Origin: UBA2970 sp965221075
GTDB taxonomy: Bacteria; Verrucomicrobiota; Verrucomicrobiia; Limisphaerales; AAA164-E04
DNA length: 64,000 nucleotides
Assembly: GCA_965221075.1 (NCBI GenBank)
Contig: OZ244865.1
Location: 1,922,001 to 1,986,000, forward strand
Direction: 5' to 3'
Position 1 is the stretch's first letter. The number at the start of each line of letters is the position of its first letter. Under the pieces are notes generated by a model, which worked only from the letters and a program-made list of their open reading frames with translations, was not told the origin of the DNA and made no database searches. The position numbers and the translations under genes are program-made. Below are positions 8,047 to 17,305 of the stretch, in pieces.

Positions 8047-10584
8047 ATGATGCGGTTCCGAATATCGAATTCTTGCTGGATCGTCGTGCTGATGGTGGCC
8101 CTGCACCTCGGGCGCCCCAGCCTTTCGGCCGCCGGCTCGCCCGAGGATCTCGAGTTCTTCCGCGAGGAGATCCACCCCCTCCTGCAGGCGAACTGCTTCG
8201 ATTGCCACGGCGCCGAAAAGCGCAAGGGCGGCCTGAGCCTGATCTCCCGGCAGTCGATCCTGTCCGGGGGGGACTCCGGTCCTGCGGTCAGCCTGGAGGA
8301 ACCCGCAGGGAGCCTTCTGCTGGACATGATCAGCTATCGCGACAGCAACCGCGAGATGCCTCCAAGCGGCAAGCTAGACGAGGAGGACATCCAGCGCCTG
8401 GCCCGATGGGTGGCCCTAGGCGTTCCCTACGATCCGGAGCTGGAGCAGGAGGATGCCGCCCACGAGGAGGAGGGGGCCGGATTCCGGACCACCATCGACG
8501 AGGTCACCCGAAACTACTGGGCCTTCCGCCCCATCAGGAAGCCGGATCCCCCATCCACTTCCCACGAAGGCTGGAACGAGCATCCGGTGGACGCATTCGT
8601 CGCCGCCCGACTGGAGGAGGCCGGTCTCGCCCCCAATCCGCCGGCTCCGCGAGGGCAGTGGATCCGCCGGGCCTACTACAACCTGATCGGCCTGCCACCC
8701 ACCCTTGAGGCGGTGGAGGCGTTCGAGAGCGACGCCTCGCCAGACGCCTACCAGAAAGTGGTCGACTACCTGCTTTCCAGGCCCCAGTACGGGGAAAAGT
8801 GGGGGAGGCACTGGCTGGATCTGGTCCGCTACGCCGAGACCAACGGCTACGAGCGGGACGGGCGCAAGCCCGAGGCCTGGCGCTACCGCGACTACGTGAT
8901 CCGGTCCTTCAACCAGGACAAGCCCTACGATGTCTTCATCCAGGAGCAGCTGGCGGGGGACGAGATGGATCAGGTCACCACCGACTCGATCATCGCCACC
9001 GGCTACCAGCGCCTGGGCATCTGGGACGACGAGCCCGCCGATCCCGACCAAGCCTACTACGATGGCCTGGACGACGTGCTGTCCACCACCTCGCAGGTCT
9101 TCCTGGGGCTGACAGTGGGCTGCGCCCGCTGCCACGACCACAAGATCGACCCCATCCCCCAGCGGGACTACTACCGGATGCTGGGCTTCTTCCACAACAC
9201 GCTCAACAACATCACTCCGGGGCGGTTCAAGAAATCCCCCTACACCCTCAACACCTTGAGGACGATCGCCTCCCCTGAGGAGATCGCGGACCACGAAGCC
9301 AGGAGCAAGGCCTATTCCGACAAGCTGGCGGCGCTGGACGAGCGGACGAAGGCCTTCGAGGCGAGAATCGAAGCGACCTTCTCCAATCCGGAGAAGGAGG
9401 ACGCCGCCAACAAGCGGGTCCGGGAGCTCCTGCTGGAGCAGAAGCGGGAGGAGATCCTGGACGAGTCCGAACTGGCCCAGTACCTGAAGGCCAAGCAGGA
9501 GGCCGAGGAACTTCGCCGCAACAAGCTGCCACCGCTCGATCAGGCCCTGTCGATCCGGGAGAACGGCCGCGAGGCGCCCGACACCCACGTGCTGATTCGG
9601 GGCAACTCCCACGCCCCCGGGGAGAAGGTGGCTCCTGGATATCCCGAGGTGCTGGGATTCCGGGATCCGGTCATCCCTCCCGCTCCCGAGGGAGTCCCTT
9701 CCTCGGGCCGCCGGCGGGTCCTGGCCGAATGGATCACCAGCCCCGAAAACCCGCTGACCGCCAGGGTGATCGCCAACCGGATCTGGCACTACCACTTCGG
9801 CCGGGGGATCGTCCGCTCTCCCAGCAACCTGGGACAGAACGGGGAGCTTCCCACCCATCCTCTCCTGCTGGACTGGCTGGCGGCGGAGATGATCGAGGGG
9901 GGATGGAGCCTCAAGAAGTTCCACCGCATGCTGATGCTCTCCCGTACCTACCAGATGTCCTCGCACGGCTCCCTGGCGGCGCTGGAGAAGGATCCCGAGA
10001 ACAGCCTGTTCTGGCGCTTCGACATGAGGCGGCTGTCCGCCGAGGAGGTGCGGGATTCCCTGATCCACCTCACCGGCAGGCTGAACCTGAAGATGGGAGG
10101 CCCCAGCATCTACACCGAAGTGCCCCAGGAAGTGCTGGCCACCGCCTCCCGTCCCGGATCCGCCTGGGGCAGCTCGCCCCCAGAGGAGCAGCTAAGGCGC
10201 AGCGTCTACGTCTTCGTCAAGCGCTCCCTGCACGAGCCGATGCTGGCCGCCTTCGACATGGCCGATACCGACAACACCTGCGCGGTCCGCTTCACCACCA
10301 CTGTTCCCACCCAGTCGCTGACCATGCTCAACAGCAAGTTTCTCAACGACCTTGCCCTCCGGTTTGCCGAACGCATCCTGGGGGAGACAGGGGACGACCC
10401 GCGGGCGCATGTGCGTCTGGGGCTCTCGCTGGCCACCCAGCGCCGACCCGGCCCGCAGGAAGTCGCCCAGGGGGTGAGGATGCTCGAGGAGCTCCAGGAA
10501 AAAGAAGGGCTCAGCGCCCGCCAGGCGCTGGACCGGTTCTGCCTGATGGCGATGAACCTCAACGAATTCGTCTACCTGGACTGA
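8047..10584 (+). CDS. PSD1-type secreted cytochrome c protein (DUF1549/DUF1553)
   Basis: An 845-residue exported protein. MMRFRISNSC opens a signal peptide ending near RPSLSAAG. Domains in order: planctomycete cytochrome c (PSCyt1) with haem site CFDCH at 50-54; DUF1549 (PSCyt2) with a second CARCH at 359-363 in the conserved GCARCHDHKIDPI context; a charged coiled-coil-like linker about 410-500; and DUF1553 (PSD1, about 555-830). The biochemical role of this family is not established. It is abundant in Planctomycetota and Verrucomicrobiota, usually next to a DUF1501 gene as here (47 bp downstream), and is often linked to polysaccharide use. The 5' end has a dead duplicate upstream at 7295-7763. 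Confidence 0.9.
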   Translation: MMRFRISNSCWIVVLMVALHLGRPSLSAAGSPEDLEFFREEIHPLLQANCFDCHGAEKRKGGLSLISRQSILSGGDSGPAVSLEEPAGSLLLDMISYRDSNREMPPSGKLDEEDIQRLARWVALGVPYDPELEQEDAAHEEEGAGFRTTIDEVTRNYWAFRPIRKPDPPSTSHEGWNEHPVDAFVAARLEEAGLAPNPPAPRGQWIRRAYYNLIGLPPTLEAVEAFESDASPDAYQKVVDYLLSRPQYGEKWGRHWLDLVRYAETNGYERDGRKPEAWRYRDYVIRSFNQDKPYDVFIQEQLAGDEMDQVTTDSIIATGYQRLGIWDDEPADPDQAYYDGLDDVLSTTSQVFLGLTVGCARCHDHKIDPIPQRDYYRMLGFFHNTLNNITPGRFKKSPYTLNTLRTIASPEEIADHEARSKAYSDKLAALDERTKAFEARIEATFSNPEKEDAANKRVRELLLEQKREEILDESELAQYLKAKQEAEELRRNKLPPLDQALSIRENGREAPDTHVLIRGNSHAPGEKVAPGYPEVLGFRDPVIPPAPEGVPSSGRRRVLAEWITSPENPLTARVIANRIWHYHFGRGIVRSPSNLGQNGELPTHPLLLDWLAAEMIEGGWSLKKFHRMLMLSRTYQMSSHGSLAALEKDPENSLFWRFDMRRLSAEEVRDSLIHLTGRLNLKMGGPSIYTEVPQEVLATASRPGSAWGSSPPEEQLRRSVYVFVKRSLHEPMLAAFDMADTDNTCAVRFTTTVPTQSLTMLNSKFLNDLALRFAERILGETGDDPRAHVRLGLSLATQRRPGPQEVAQGVRMLEELQEKEGLSARQALDRFCLMAMNLNEFVYLD

Positions 10585-10631
10585 CGCCGATCGGAACCCG
10601 CCCGGACTGATCACCTTTATCCAGCAGAATC

Positions 10632-12092
10632 ATGAAGCCTAGAAACACCTTCTGCGGCCGGACCCGCAGGGAGTTCCTTCACACCGTCGGCGGGGGATTC
10701 ACCTCCCTGGCCCTGACCGGCCTGCTCGCCAAGGACGGCTTCCTTGGGCAGCAGCTGGTGGCCGCCGACGGCTCGACTCCCTGGGAGAGCCCGATGGAGC
10801 CCCGTCAGTCCCATTTCCCGGGCAAGGCCAAGCACGTCATCTTCCTGTTCATGTACGGGGGGCCCAGCCACATGGACACCTTCGACTACAAGCCCAAGCT
10901 GTACTCGCTCAACGACAAGACCATCGACGTCAAGACCTTCGGACGGGGCGGGCACAAGAAGCAGGGGCGCATCGTGGGCCCCAAGTGGAACTTCGACTCC
11001 TACGGACAGTGCGGCAAGAAGGTCTCCTCCCTCTTTCCCCACCTGGCCCGGCATGTCGACGACATCGCCTTCATCCACTCCATGACCGCCGAGTCCCCGA
11101 TCCACGGCTCGGCCATGCTGATGATGAACAGCGGAAACCTGCTCTCGGGCCGCCCCTCCCTGGGATCCTGGGTCAACTACGGCCTGGGCACGGTCAACCA
11201 GGATCTTCCCGGATACGTGGTCATGCTCGACCGTACGGGCGGCCCGATCAGCGGCGCCAAGAACTGGACCAGCGGCTACATGCCGGCCAGCTACCAGGGG
11301 ACGGTGTTCCGCCCCAGGGGCACGCCCATACTGGATCTGAGCAACGCCAGCAGCATGTCGCGCAGCGAGCAGCGCACCTTGCTGGACCATCTCAACCACT
11401 TCAACGGGACCCACCTGGAGGATCGGCTCGACAACTCCAACCTCGCCGCCCGCATCGCCAGCTACGAGCTGGCCTTCAGGATGCAGACCACCGCCCCCGA
11501 AGCGGTGGATATCGACAAGGAGCCCGACCACGTCAAGGAGCTCTACGGCATCGATCAGGACCGGACCGAGGACTTCGGAAAGAAGTGCCTTCTGGCCCGC
11601 CGCCTGGTCGAGCGGGGAGTGCGCTTCGTCCAGATCTACTCCGGCGGAGCCCACAACGACGACAACTGGGACGCCCACGGCGATCTGGAGAAGAACCACA
11701 GCTACCACGCCGGCAACACCGACAAGCCGATTGCCGGCCTGCTGCAGGATCTCAAGAACCGCGGCCTGCTCGACGAGACGCTGATCGTCTGGGGCGGGGA
11801 GTTCGGACGCCAGCCCACCGCCGAGTACGCCGAGGGCACTGGGCGCGACCACAACTCCTACGGTTTCACCATGTGGATGGCCGGTGGGGGGATCAAGGGT
11901 GGCGTGAGCATCGGGGAAACCGACGAGCTGGGATCGGCTGCTGTCAGCCACCGGTTCCATGTCAAGCACCTGCACGCAACCATCCTCCACCAGCTCGGCT
12001 TTGATCCCAACAACCTCACGTACTTCTATGCCGGCCTTGACCAGCGGCTGGTGGGAGTCGGAGGAGCCGAGCCGATCTCCCAGCTGATCTGA
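10632..12092 (+). CDS. DUF1501 protein, Tat-exported, alkaline-phosphatase-fold family
   Basis: A 486-residue protein. The N-terminus has a twin-arginine motif (RTRREFLHTVGGG, residues about 10-22) and a hydrophobic segment, so it is probably exported folded. DUF1501 proteins belong to the alkaline phosphatase/sulfatase-like superfamily. MYGGPSHMDTFD near residue 76 and WGGEFGRQPTAE near 390 match conserved family stretches, and GRDHN near 408 supplies likely metal ligands. Function is uncharacterised. It almost certainly forms a transcription unit with the PSD1 gene 47 bp upstream; this pairing recurs at 51478-56058. Confidence 0.9.
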   Translation: MKPRNTFCGRTRREFLHTVGGGFTSLALTGLLAKDGFLGQQLVAADGSTPWESPMEPRQSHFPGKAKHVIFLFMYGGPSHMDTFDYKPKLYSLNDKTIDVKTFGRGGHKKQGRIVGPKWNFDSYGQCGKKVSSLFPHLARHVDDIAFIHSMTAESPIHGSAMLMMNSGNLLSGRPSLGSWVNYGLGTVNQDLPGYVVMLDRTGGPISGAKNWTSGYMPASYQGTVFRPRGTPILDLSNASSMSRSEQRTLLDHLNHFNGTHLEDRLDNSNLAARIASYELAFRMQTTAPEAVDIDKEPDHVKELYGIDQDRTEDFGKKCLLARRLVERGVRFVQIYSGGAHNDDNWDAHGDLEKNHSYHAGNTDKPIAGLLQDLKNRGLLDETLIVWGGEFGRQPTAEYAEGTGRDHNSYGFTMWMAGGGIKGGVSIGETDELGSAAVSHRFHVKHLHATILHQLGFDPNNLTYFYAGLDQRLVGVGGAEPISQLI

Positions 12093-12707
12093 GCTCTCAG
12101 TCAGCGTCGAATCGAGCTCGTTGCTTTACTGTGGAGTCCTGAAACGGTCCGGACTGGCCGCTATACTCGATCCGGCGCAGATCCCGTAGCTCGGTTCGGC
12201 GCGCTTGGTCTTGGCTTTCGCCCCATTTCTGGTGGCTGTCCGCTCGTGCATTCTCGTGCAGAGGCAATTTCGTCCTGATCGCTGGCACAAAAGGCCGCAA
12301 CCGCTCTTCATGGAGCAGGCAGGCATCGCAGAAACCGCAGGCAGGTCCTTGTGCCTTAAAGCTTTAGGGCTATGCCCCGAAGAGGGGCCATGCGTCTCGC
12401 CTTTTCTGCACGAGGGTTTCCTCGCTAATCGCGATAGCGCCTATGAGACAGCAATTTGGGTGGAAGGCTTTCACGTCTAGACATGCCTGAGCGGACGCAC
12501 CTGCCAGGCATGGTCCGCTGAGCACGTATTGCTCCAAGTCGCAGATGCCAGGCTGGAATCTATATCATCGGCCACTTCAATTCGCTTCTGTCCTTCCTGC
12601 TCCTGTCTATTGCATTTCGATGGCAATCAACTGCTGATGCTTGAGCGAAGGCTGTGCATGGGCGCACAGCTCGTATTCGTAGAGCATCGGCTTGTTTGAA
12701 TGTCCCA
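12093..12707. other. 615-bp AT-richer intergenic region upstream of the ATPase gene
   Basis: No gene supported; a 91-codon open frame at 12205-12480 has no recognisable feature. Base composition is clearly less GC-rich than the flanking genes and continues into the ATPase gene, suggesting a shared foreign origin. Structures seen: a GC-rich hairpin at 12374-12388 (GCCCC/GGGGC around GAAGA) and a pair of interleaved inverted repeats at 12482-12519. Confidence 0.5.
12482..12519. repeat. Two interleaved perfect inverted repeats
   Basis: CATGCCTG (12482-12489) is the reverse complement of CAGGCATG (12505-12512). The immediately following AGCGGAC (12490-12496) is the reverse complement of GTCCGCT (12513-12519). 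The order is X-Y-spacer(8)-X'-Y', so only one of the two hairpins can form fully at a time. It lies about 190 bp upstream of the ATPase-TOPRIM gene. Function unknown; a regulatory switch or a relic of a mobile-element end are both possible. Confidence 0.6.
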
Positions 12708-14402
12708 ATGCTTACAAAGCTGGTCATCCGAAACTTCAAGTGCTTCGACGAAGTCGAGATCGATCTGGGCGACTCGGTCGTTTTCATCGGACCTAACAAT
12801 TCCGGCAAGACTTCTGCAATGCAGGCGCTGACATTGTGGGATATTGCTGTCAAGCGCTGGAACGAAGCACGGAAAGGAAAGGACACGCCGGAAAAGAGAA
12901 TTGGAGTAGCGATCAATCGAAATGACTTGCTCTTGATTCCTCACCCCAGGGCAAAGCTCCTATGGGGAGTTCAGGACAGGAGAATTGAACTTGTTGTCGA
13001 GGGAGCAGACGAGGATCAAGCATGGGCCTGCGGCATCGAGCTCGAATATGCCAATTCAGAATCGTTCTATTGCAGGCCCTTAAGGATTGAAGAAGGCAGA
13101 CAGCCCGAACGGATGCCGATTCCGCGCCAGGCGGCCTCCGTTCGCATCGCATTGCTTCCTCCCATGTCCGGCTTGGCCTCAACGGAAAGGAGGCTAGACC
13201 AAGGGGCTGTGAACGTCCTGATCGGAGAGGGCCGCACCGCAGACGTTCTTCGCAACCTCTGCTTTCGCATTCTTGATCAGGATTCGAGCGTGTGGGAAAT
13301 GCTCGCAGGGCAGATCAAGAATCTCTTCGGAGCTGAGATCGAGAAGCCCGCCTACATCCCTGAGAGGGGAGAGATTACCATGAGCTACCGTGAAAACGGC
13401 TTGGAACTCGACCTCTCCTCAAGTGGCAGGGGACTGCAGCAGACTCTTCTGATCCTCGCCTACATGTACGCCAACCCAGGCTCGGTCATTCTCCTGGACG
13501 AACCTGATGCGCATCTTGAAACACTTCGGCAACGCCAGATCTACCGCACCATTTCCGAAGTGGCAGCGAAGAACCGCAACCAGATAATCGCAGCTAGCCA
13601 TTCAGAAGTGCTTCTCAACGAAGCGGCAGACAAGGGCTTGGCGGTCGCCTTTGTAGGAAAGCCTCACCGGTTCGGCAACCGCAAGAGCCAAGTGCTCAAG
13701 GCCCTGGCAGAAATCGGATACGAACAGTACTTCCAGGCTGGGCAGACTGGATGGGTTCTGTACCTTGAAGAATCTACCGACCTGTCGGTTCTCCATGCCT
13801 TCGCTCGCCGTTTGGGCCATGACAGGGCTCTGCAGGCGCTAGAACGGCCGTTCGTCAAGTATGCTGGAAACGATCCCAGTAGAGCGGCGCACCACTTCTA
13901 CGGATTAAGGGAGGCTCTCCCTGGTCTCAAGGGAATCGCTCTCTTCGACCGCCTCGATAAGGAAGTGCCGGATGATCCGCGCCTCGAGCTTCTCTGCTGG
14001 AAGCGAAGGGAAATCGAGAACTATCTGTGTTCAGAAGCTGCGCTTGAGGCCTATGCAGTCTCCTCTGCGTCGGAATGCGATACACCAGCACTGTTCAGTC
14101 CAGCTGGCGCCGACAGGAGATTGGAGGCAATGCGCAGAGCGATTTCAAGGACTTCCGATGCCCTGAGAATATTGCGAAAAATCTCTCCATGGGACAATAG
14201 CGCCAAGGCCAGCGATGATTTCCTGATTCCGCTGTTTGAAACCTATTTCCATTTGATCGATCTTCCCGTTCTAGTGAGAAAGGGCAATCTCTTCGAGCTG
14301 GCGAAGCATGTTCCAGTGGAGGAAATCGACAGCGAAATTGTGGAAAAGCTTGATGCAATCGCTGATGTGGCAGAAAGCGCCTCGTCCTCGGCTGCGCTGT
14401 AG
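12708..14402 (+). CDS. OLD-family-like ATPase with TOPRIM-like C-terminal domain
   Basis: A 564-residue protein starting at MLTKLVIRNFKCF, the standard opening of SMC/RecF-like ABC ATPases. Walker A GPNNSGKT is at 28-35, an ABC signature-like LSSSGRG near 239-245, Walker B ILLDEPDAH around 261-268 (D264, E265), and an ASHSE switch motif near 295. The C-terminal part has TOPRIM-like acidic positions: E354/E355 (YLEESTD), D358, D414 and D417 (LFDRLD), plus REIENYL near 432. This matches OLD/GajA-type ATP-dependent nucleases, which include phage-defence effectors, but no partner gene (a GajB-like helicase, for example) is adjacent. Composition and codon use differ from neighbours, indicating transfer. 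Nuclease activity is inferred, not shown. Confidence 0.8.
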   Translation: MLTKLVIRNFKCFDEVEIDLGDSVVFIGPNNSGKTSAMQALTLWDIAVKRWNEARKGKDTPEKRIGVAINRNDLLLIPHPRAKLLWGVQDRRIELVVEGADEDQAWACGIELEYANSESFYCRPLRIEEGRQPERMPIPRQAASVRIALLPPMSGLASTERRLDQGAVNVLIGEGRTADVLRNLCFRILDQDSSVWEMLAGQIKNLFGAEIEKPAYIPERGEITMSYRENGLELDLSSSGRGLQQTLLILAYMYANPGSVILLDEPDAHLETLRQRQIYRTISEVAAKNRNQIIAASHSEVLLNEAADKGLAVAFVGKPHRFGNRKSQVLKALAEIGYEQYFQAGQTGWVLYLEESTDLSVLHAFARRLGHDRALQALERPFVKYAGNDPSRAAHHFYGLREALPGLKGIALFDRLDKEVPDDPRLELLCWKRREIENYLCSEAALEAYAVSSASECDTPALFSPAGADRRLEAMRRAISRTSDALRILRKISPWDNSAKASDDFLIPLFETYFHLIDLPVLVRKGNLFELAKHVPVEEIDSEIVEKLDAIADVAESASSSAAL

Positions 14403-14631
14403 CCTGCTTCAAGCGTTGAGCATCTTGGTTTCGCTGCTAGATTCCCAGATATGGCCAAGGCAGCTGCCAAGTCCAGGCATATTGCATTTGGGCCCCTTGT
14501 CCATGGGATGCGGAAGACATGGATCATGTCTTTCCGGCAATGGCCATTGATTCGGCTATCCCAAGTACCGGGATCTTCTTGACCAGGCGAGACCAAGTCC
14601 TGACGATGGCGCCGGATCACCCCATTCCAAG

Positions 14632-15411
14632 ATGAAGATATTGCGGTTTCTAGTTTCTCTCGCCCTGCCTGCTTCGGCTGTTCATGCCGACGTGGGAGTC
14701 GGGGCCAAGCCGATCGGCGGAGCCGAGGTGCTCTTCGACGGAAGCCGGGAGATGCTGGACGAGAAGTGGACCTACTGGGAAGGTCCGGGCTTCGCTTCCA
14801 GCCTTCCCATCAAGTGGAAGATCGTGGACGACCCGGTGGACGAGGGGACGGTGGTCATGTCCCACGACACTGCGGCTGCAGGTGGGAGGTACGGGACTGC
14901 CGACATCGTCACCAAGAAGAAGTACCGGGACTTCCGGCTGCATGTGGAGTTTCTCGTTTCCACTGCCAGGGGGAACAGCGGAGTCTACCTGCAGAACCGG
15001 TACGAGATCCAGGTGCTGGATGGAGATCGATCCAAGCATGGGATGGGAGCGATCATCAACGAGACCGAATCCCCCTACCACGCCTACCGGGGGCTGGGCA
15101 AGTGGAACTCCTACGACATCGTTTTCCGGGCGGCCCGTTTCAAGGATGGCGAGAAGGTGGAGGACGCAAGGCTCACCATGTACTTCAACGGGATCAAGGT
15201 GCATGTCGACCATCCGGTGAAGAAGGTGTGGGGAGGGGCGCGTTCGGGCATCGACGGCGGCAACGACCGGGGTTTCGGAATCACCGATAGGCCAGGCGGC
15301 CTCAAGCTTCAGTGCGAGGGGCACGACGTCCGCTACCGCAACATCTGGATCAAGGAACTGTATCTGGAAGAGCCCAGCACCGACTTCGAAGAGCCTGTGG
15401 CAGGAGGGTAG
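14632..15411 (+). CDS. Secreted DUF1080 (3-keto-disaccharide hydrolase domain) protein
   Basis: A 259-residue protein whose MKILRFLVSLALPASAVHA is a clear signal peptide. The rest is one concanavalin-like DUF1080 domain: LFDG near 34, WKIVDDP around 60, YGTADIVTKKKYRDFRLHVE, NSGVYLQNRYEIQVLD near 120, GKWNSYDI, and a final IWIKELYL strand. The Pfam family is named 3-keto-disaccharide hydrolase and is very common in Verrucomicrobia and Planctomycetes, where most members have no tested substrate. It lies alone between the ATPase and lepA with 229 bp upstream and 103 bp downstream, so it probably has its own promoter. Confidence 0.88.
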   Translation: MKILRFLVSLALPASAVHADVGVGAKPIGGAEVLFDGSREMLDEKWTYWEGPGFASSLPIKWKIVDDPVDEGTVVMSHDTAAAGGRYGTADIVTKKKYRDFRLHVEFLVSTARGNSGVYLQNRYEIQVLDGDRSKHGMGAIINETESPYHAYRGLGKWNSYDIVFRAARFKDGEKVEDARLTMYFNGIKVHVDHPVKKVWGGARSGIDGGNDRGFGITDRPGGLKLQCEGHDVRYRNIWIKELYLEEPSTDFEEPVAGG

Positions 15412-15514
15412 GGGAGGGACCTTCCATCCCTGCTTTGATCCTTTCCTCTGGAGCCTCCCGGGATTAGAATCCCGGGCAGGGAGCGGCGTCTGTACGCCCG
15501 TGGTTCCCCCCTCC

Positions 15515-17305
15515 ATGGATACCGCACACATCAGGAATTTCAGCATCATCGCGCACATAGATCACGGGAAGACCACTCTCTCGGATCGGCTCCTGCACCG
15601 GACCGGAACCATAAGCGATCGTGAGATGCAGGCCCAGCTGCTGGACTCCATGGACCTGGAACGGGAGCGGGGCATCACCATAAAGGCCCATCCGGTGACG
15701 ATGTACTACCGGGCCCGCAACGGCGAGGAGTACGAGCTGAACCTGATCGACACCCCGGGGCATGTGGATTTCTCCTATGAAGTCTCCCGCAGCCTCAGCG
15801 CCTGCGAGGGAGCTCTTCTCATCGTCGATGCGGCCCAGGGGGTCGAGGCGCAGACCGTGGCCAACGTGCACCTGGCGATGAAGCAGGAACTGCACATCAT
15901 TCCGGTGATCAACAAGATCGATCTTCCCCATGCCAACGTCGAGCTGTCGATCCGGCAGATCGAGGAAATCCTCGCCATACCCGGCGAAGAGGCCATAAGC
16001 GCCAGCGCCAAGCAGGGCACCGGGGTGGAGGAGATACTCGAAGCCATAGTGCACAGGATTCCGCCTCCTTCGGGAAAGGACGGCAATCCCCTGCAGGCGC
16101 TCCTGTTCGACTCCTACTACGACACGTTCAAGGGAGTGGTAACCCACATCCGCATAGTCAATGGCGTGCTCGAGGCCGGGGACAGGGCCCTGCTGCTGCA
16201 CTCGGGCAAGCAGGTGGAGATCAAGGAAGTGGGAAGCTTCAATCCAAAGCCCTACGCCCGGGATCGGCTGCGGGCAGGGGAGACCGGCTACATGACGGCC
16301 AATATCAAGTCGCCCACGGACATCCAGATCGGGGACACCCTGACCGACGCCAGATCCCCGGCTCCGGCTCTTTCCGGGTTCCAGGAGATCCATCCCATGG
16401 TCTTCAGCGGCATCTATCCCATCAACAATTCCGACTACGAGAAGCTCAAGGCCAACCTGGCCAAGCTGCAGCTCAACGATTCGGCCTTCCAGTACCAGGC
16501 CGAGAGCTCGGTGGCCCTGGGCTTCGGATTCCGCTGCGGCTTCCTGGGGCTGCTCCACCTGGAGATCATCCAGGAGCGCCTGCGAAGGGAGTTCGAGGTG
16601 GACATCATCGCCACCTATCCCAGCGTGATCTATCGGGTCAGGACCAGCGACGGGGAGAGCGTCGAGATCGACAACCCCGTGTTCCTTCCCAGTCCGGACC
16701 GGATCGAGGAAATCAGGGAGCCCATGGTCAAGTCCTTCGTCATCTGTCCTAACGAATCGATCGGGGACATGATGCACTTGATCTCCGAGAAGCGTGGCGA
16801 GCTTCTCCACACCGAGACGCTGGACGACCGTCGGGTGATGCTCAGCAGCCGGGTCCCCCTTAACGAGATACTCATCGACTTCCATGATCGCATCAAGAGC
16901 CTGACCAGAGGCTACGGATCCATGGACTACGAGCACGACGGATACCAGGCTACAAGCATGGTGCGGCTGGAGATGCTGGTCAACGGCGAGCCGGTGGACG
17001 CCTTTTCCTGCATCGTGCACCGCACCAAGGCCGAATCCAGAGGCAGGGCTCTGGCCGCCAAGCTGAAGGAGGTCATTCCCAGGCAGCAGTACCAGATAGC
17101 CATACAGGCCGCGATCGGAAGCCGCATCGTCGCCCGGGAGACGGTGCGCGCCCTGCGCAAGGACGTCACCGCCAAGTGCTACGGCGGCGATATCACCCGC
17201 AAGCGCAAGCTTCTGGAGAAGCAGAAGGAGGGGAAGAAGCGGATGAAGTCGATCGGCTCGGTGAACATCCCCCAGGAAGCCTTTGTCGAAGTGCTCAAGT
17301 CATGA
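15515..17305 (+). CDS. lepA: Elongation factor 4 (LepA)
   Basis: A 596-residue translational GTPase that acts on stalled or mispositioned ribosomes. The start MDTAHIRNFSIIAHIDHGKT fits the family N-terminus. G1 is AHIDHGKTT, the switch region is ERGITIKA, G3 DTPGHVDF and G4 NKIDLPHA. Domains II and III, then the LepA-specific C-terminal domain ending KKRMKSIGSVNIPQEAF, are all present, and the length is normal. The stop overlaps the lepB start as ATGA, so the two genes are translationally coupled, an order (lepA-lepB) also known in Proteobacteria. Confidence 0.97.
   Translation: MDTAHIRNFSIIAHIDHGKTTLSDRLLHRTGTISDREMQAQLLDSMDLERERGITIKAHPVTMYYRARNGEEYELNLIDTPGHVDFSYEVSRSLSACEGALLIVDAAQGVEAQTVANVHLAMKQELHIIPVINKIDLPHANVELSIRQIEEILAIPGEEAISASAKQGTGVEEILEAIVHRIPPPSGKDGNPLQALLFDSYYDTFKGVVTHIRIVNGVLEAGDRALLLHSGKQVEIKEVGSFNPKPYARDRLRAGETGYMTANIKSPTDIQIGDTLTDARSPAPALSGFQEIHPMVFSGIYPINNSDYEKLKANLAKLQLNDSAFQYQAESSVALGFGFRCGFLGLLHLEIIQERLRREFEVDIIATYPSVIYRVRTSDGESVEIDNPVFLPSPDRIEEIREPMVKSFVICPNESIGDMMHLISEKRGELLHTETLDDRRVMLSSRVPLNEILIDFHDRIKSLTRGYGSMDYEHDGYQATSMVRLEMLVNGEPVDAFSCIVHRTKAESRGRALAAKLKEVIPRQQYQIAIQAAIGSRIVARETVRALRKDVTAKCYGGDITRKRKLLEKQKEGKKRMKSIGSVNIPQEAFVEVLKS

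Noticed and set aside
12205..12480. A 91-codon frame upstream of the ATPase, considered as a defence partner
   Set aside because: No motif, no ribosome-binding site, and a composition unlike a protein; 227 bp separate it from the ATPase start.
12708..14402. Calling the ATPase gene gajA of a Gabija system
   Set aside because: A GajB-type UvrD-like helicase should be next to it and is not; the call stays at OLD-like.
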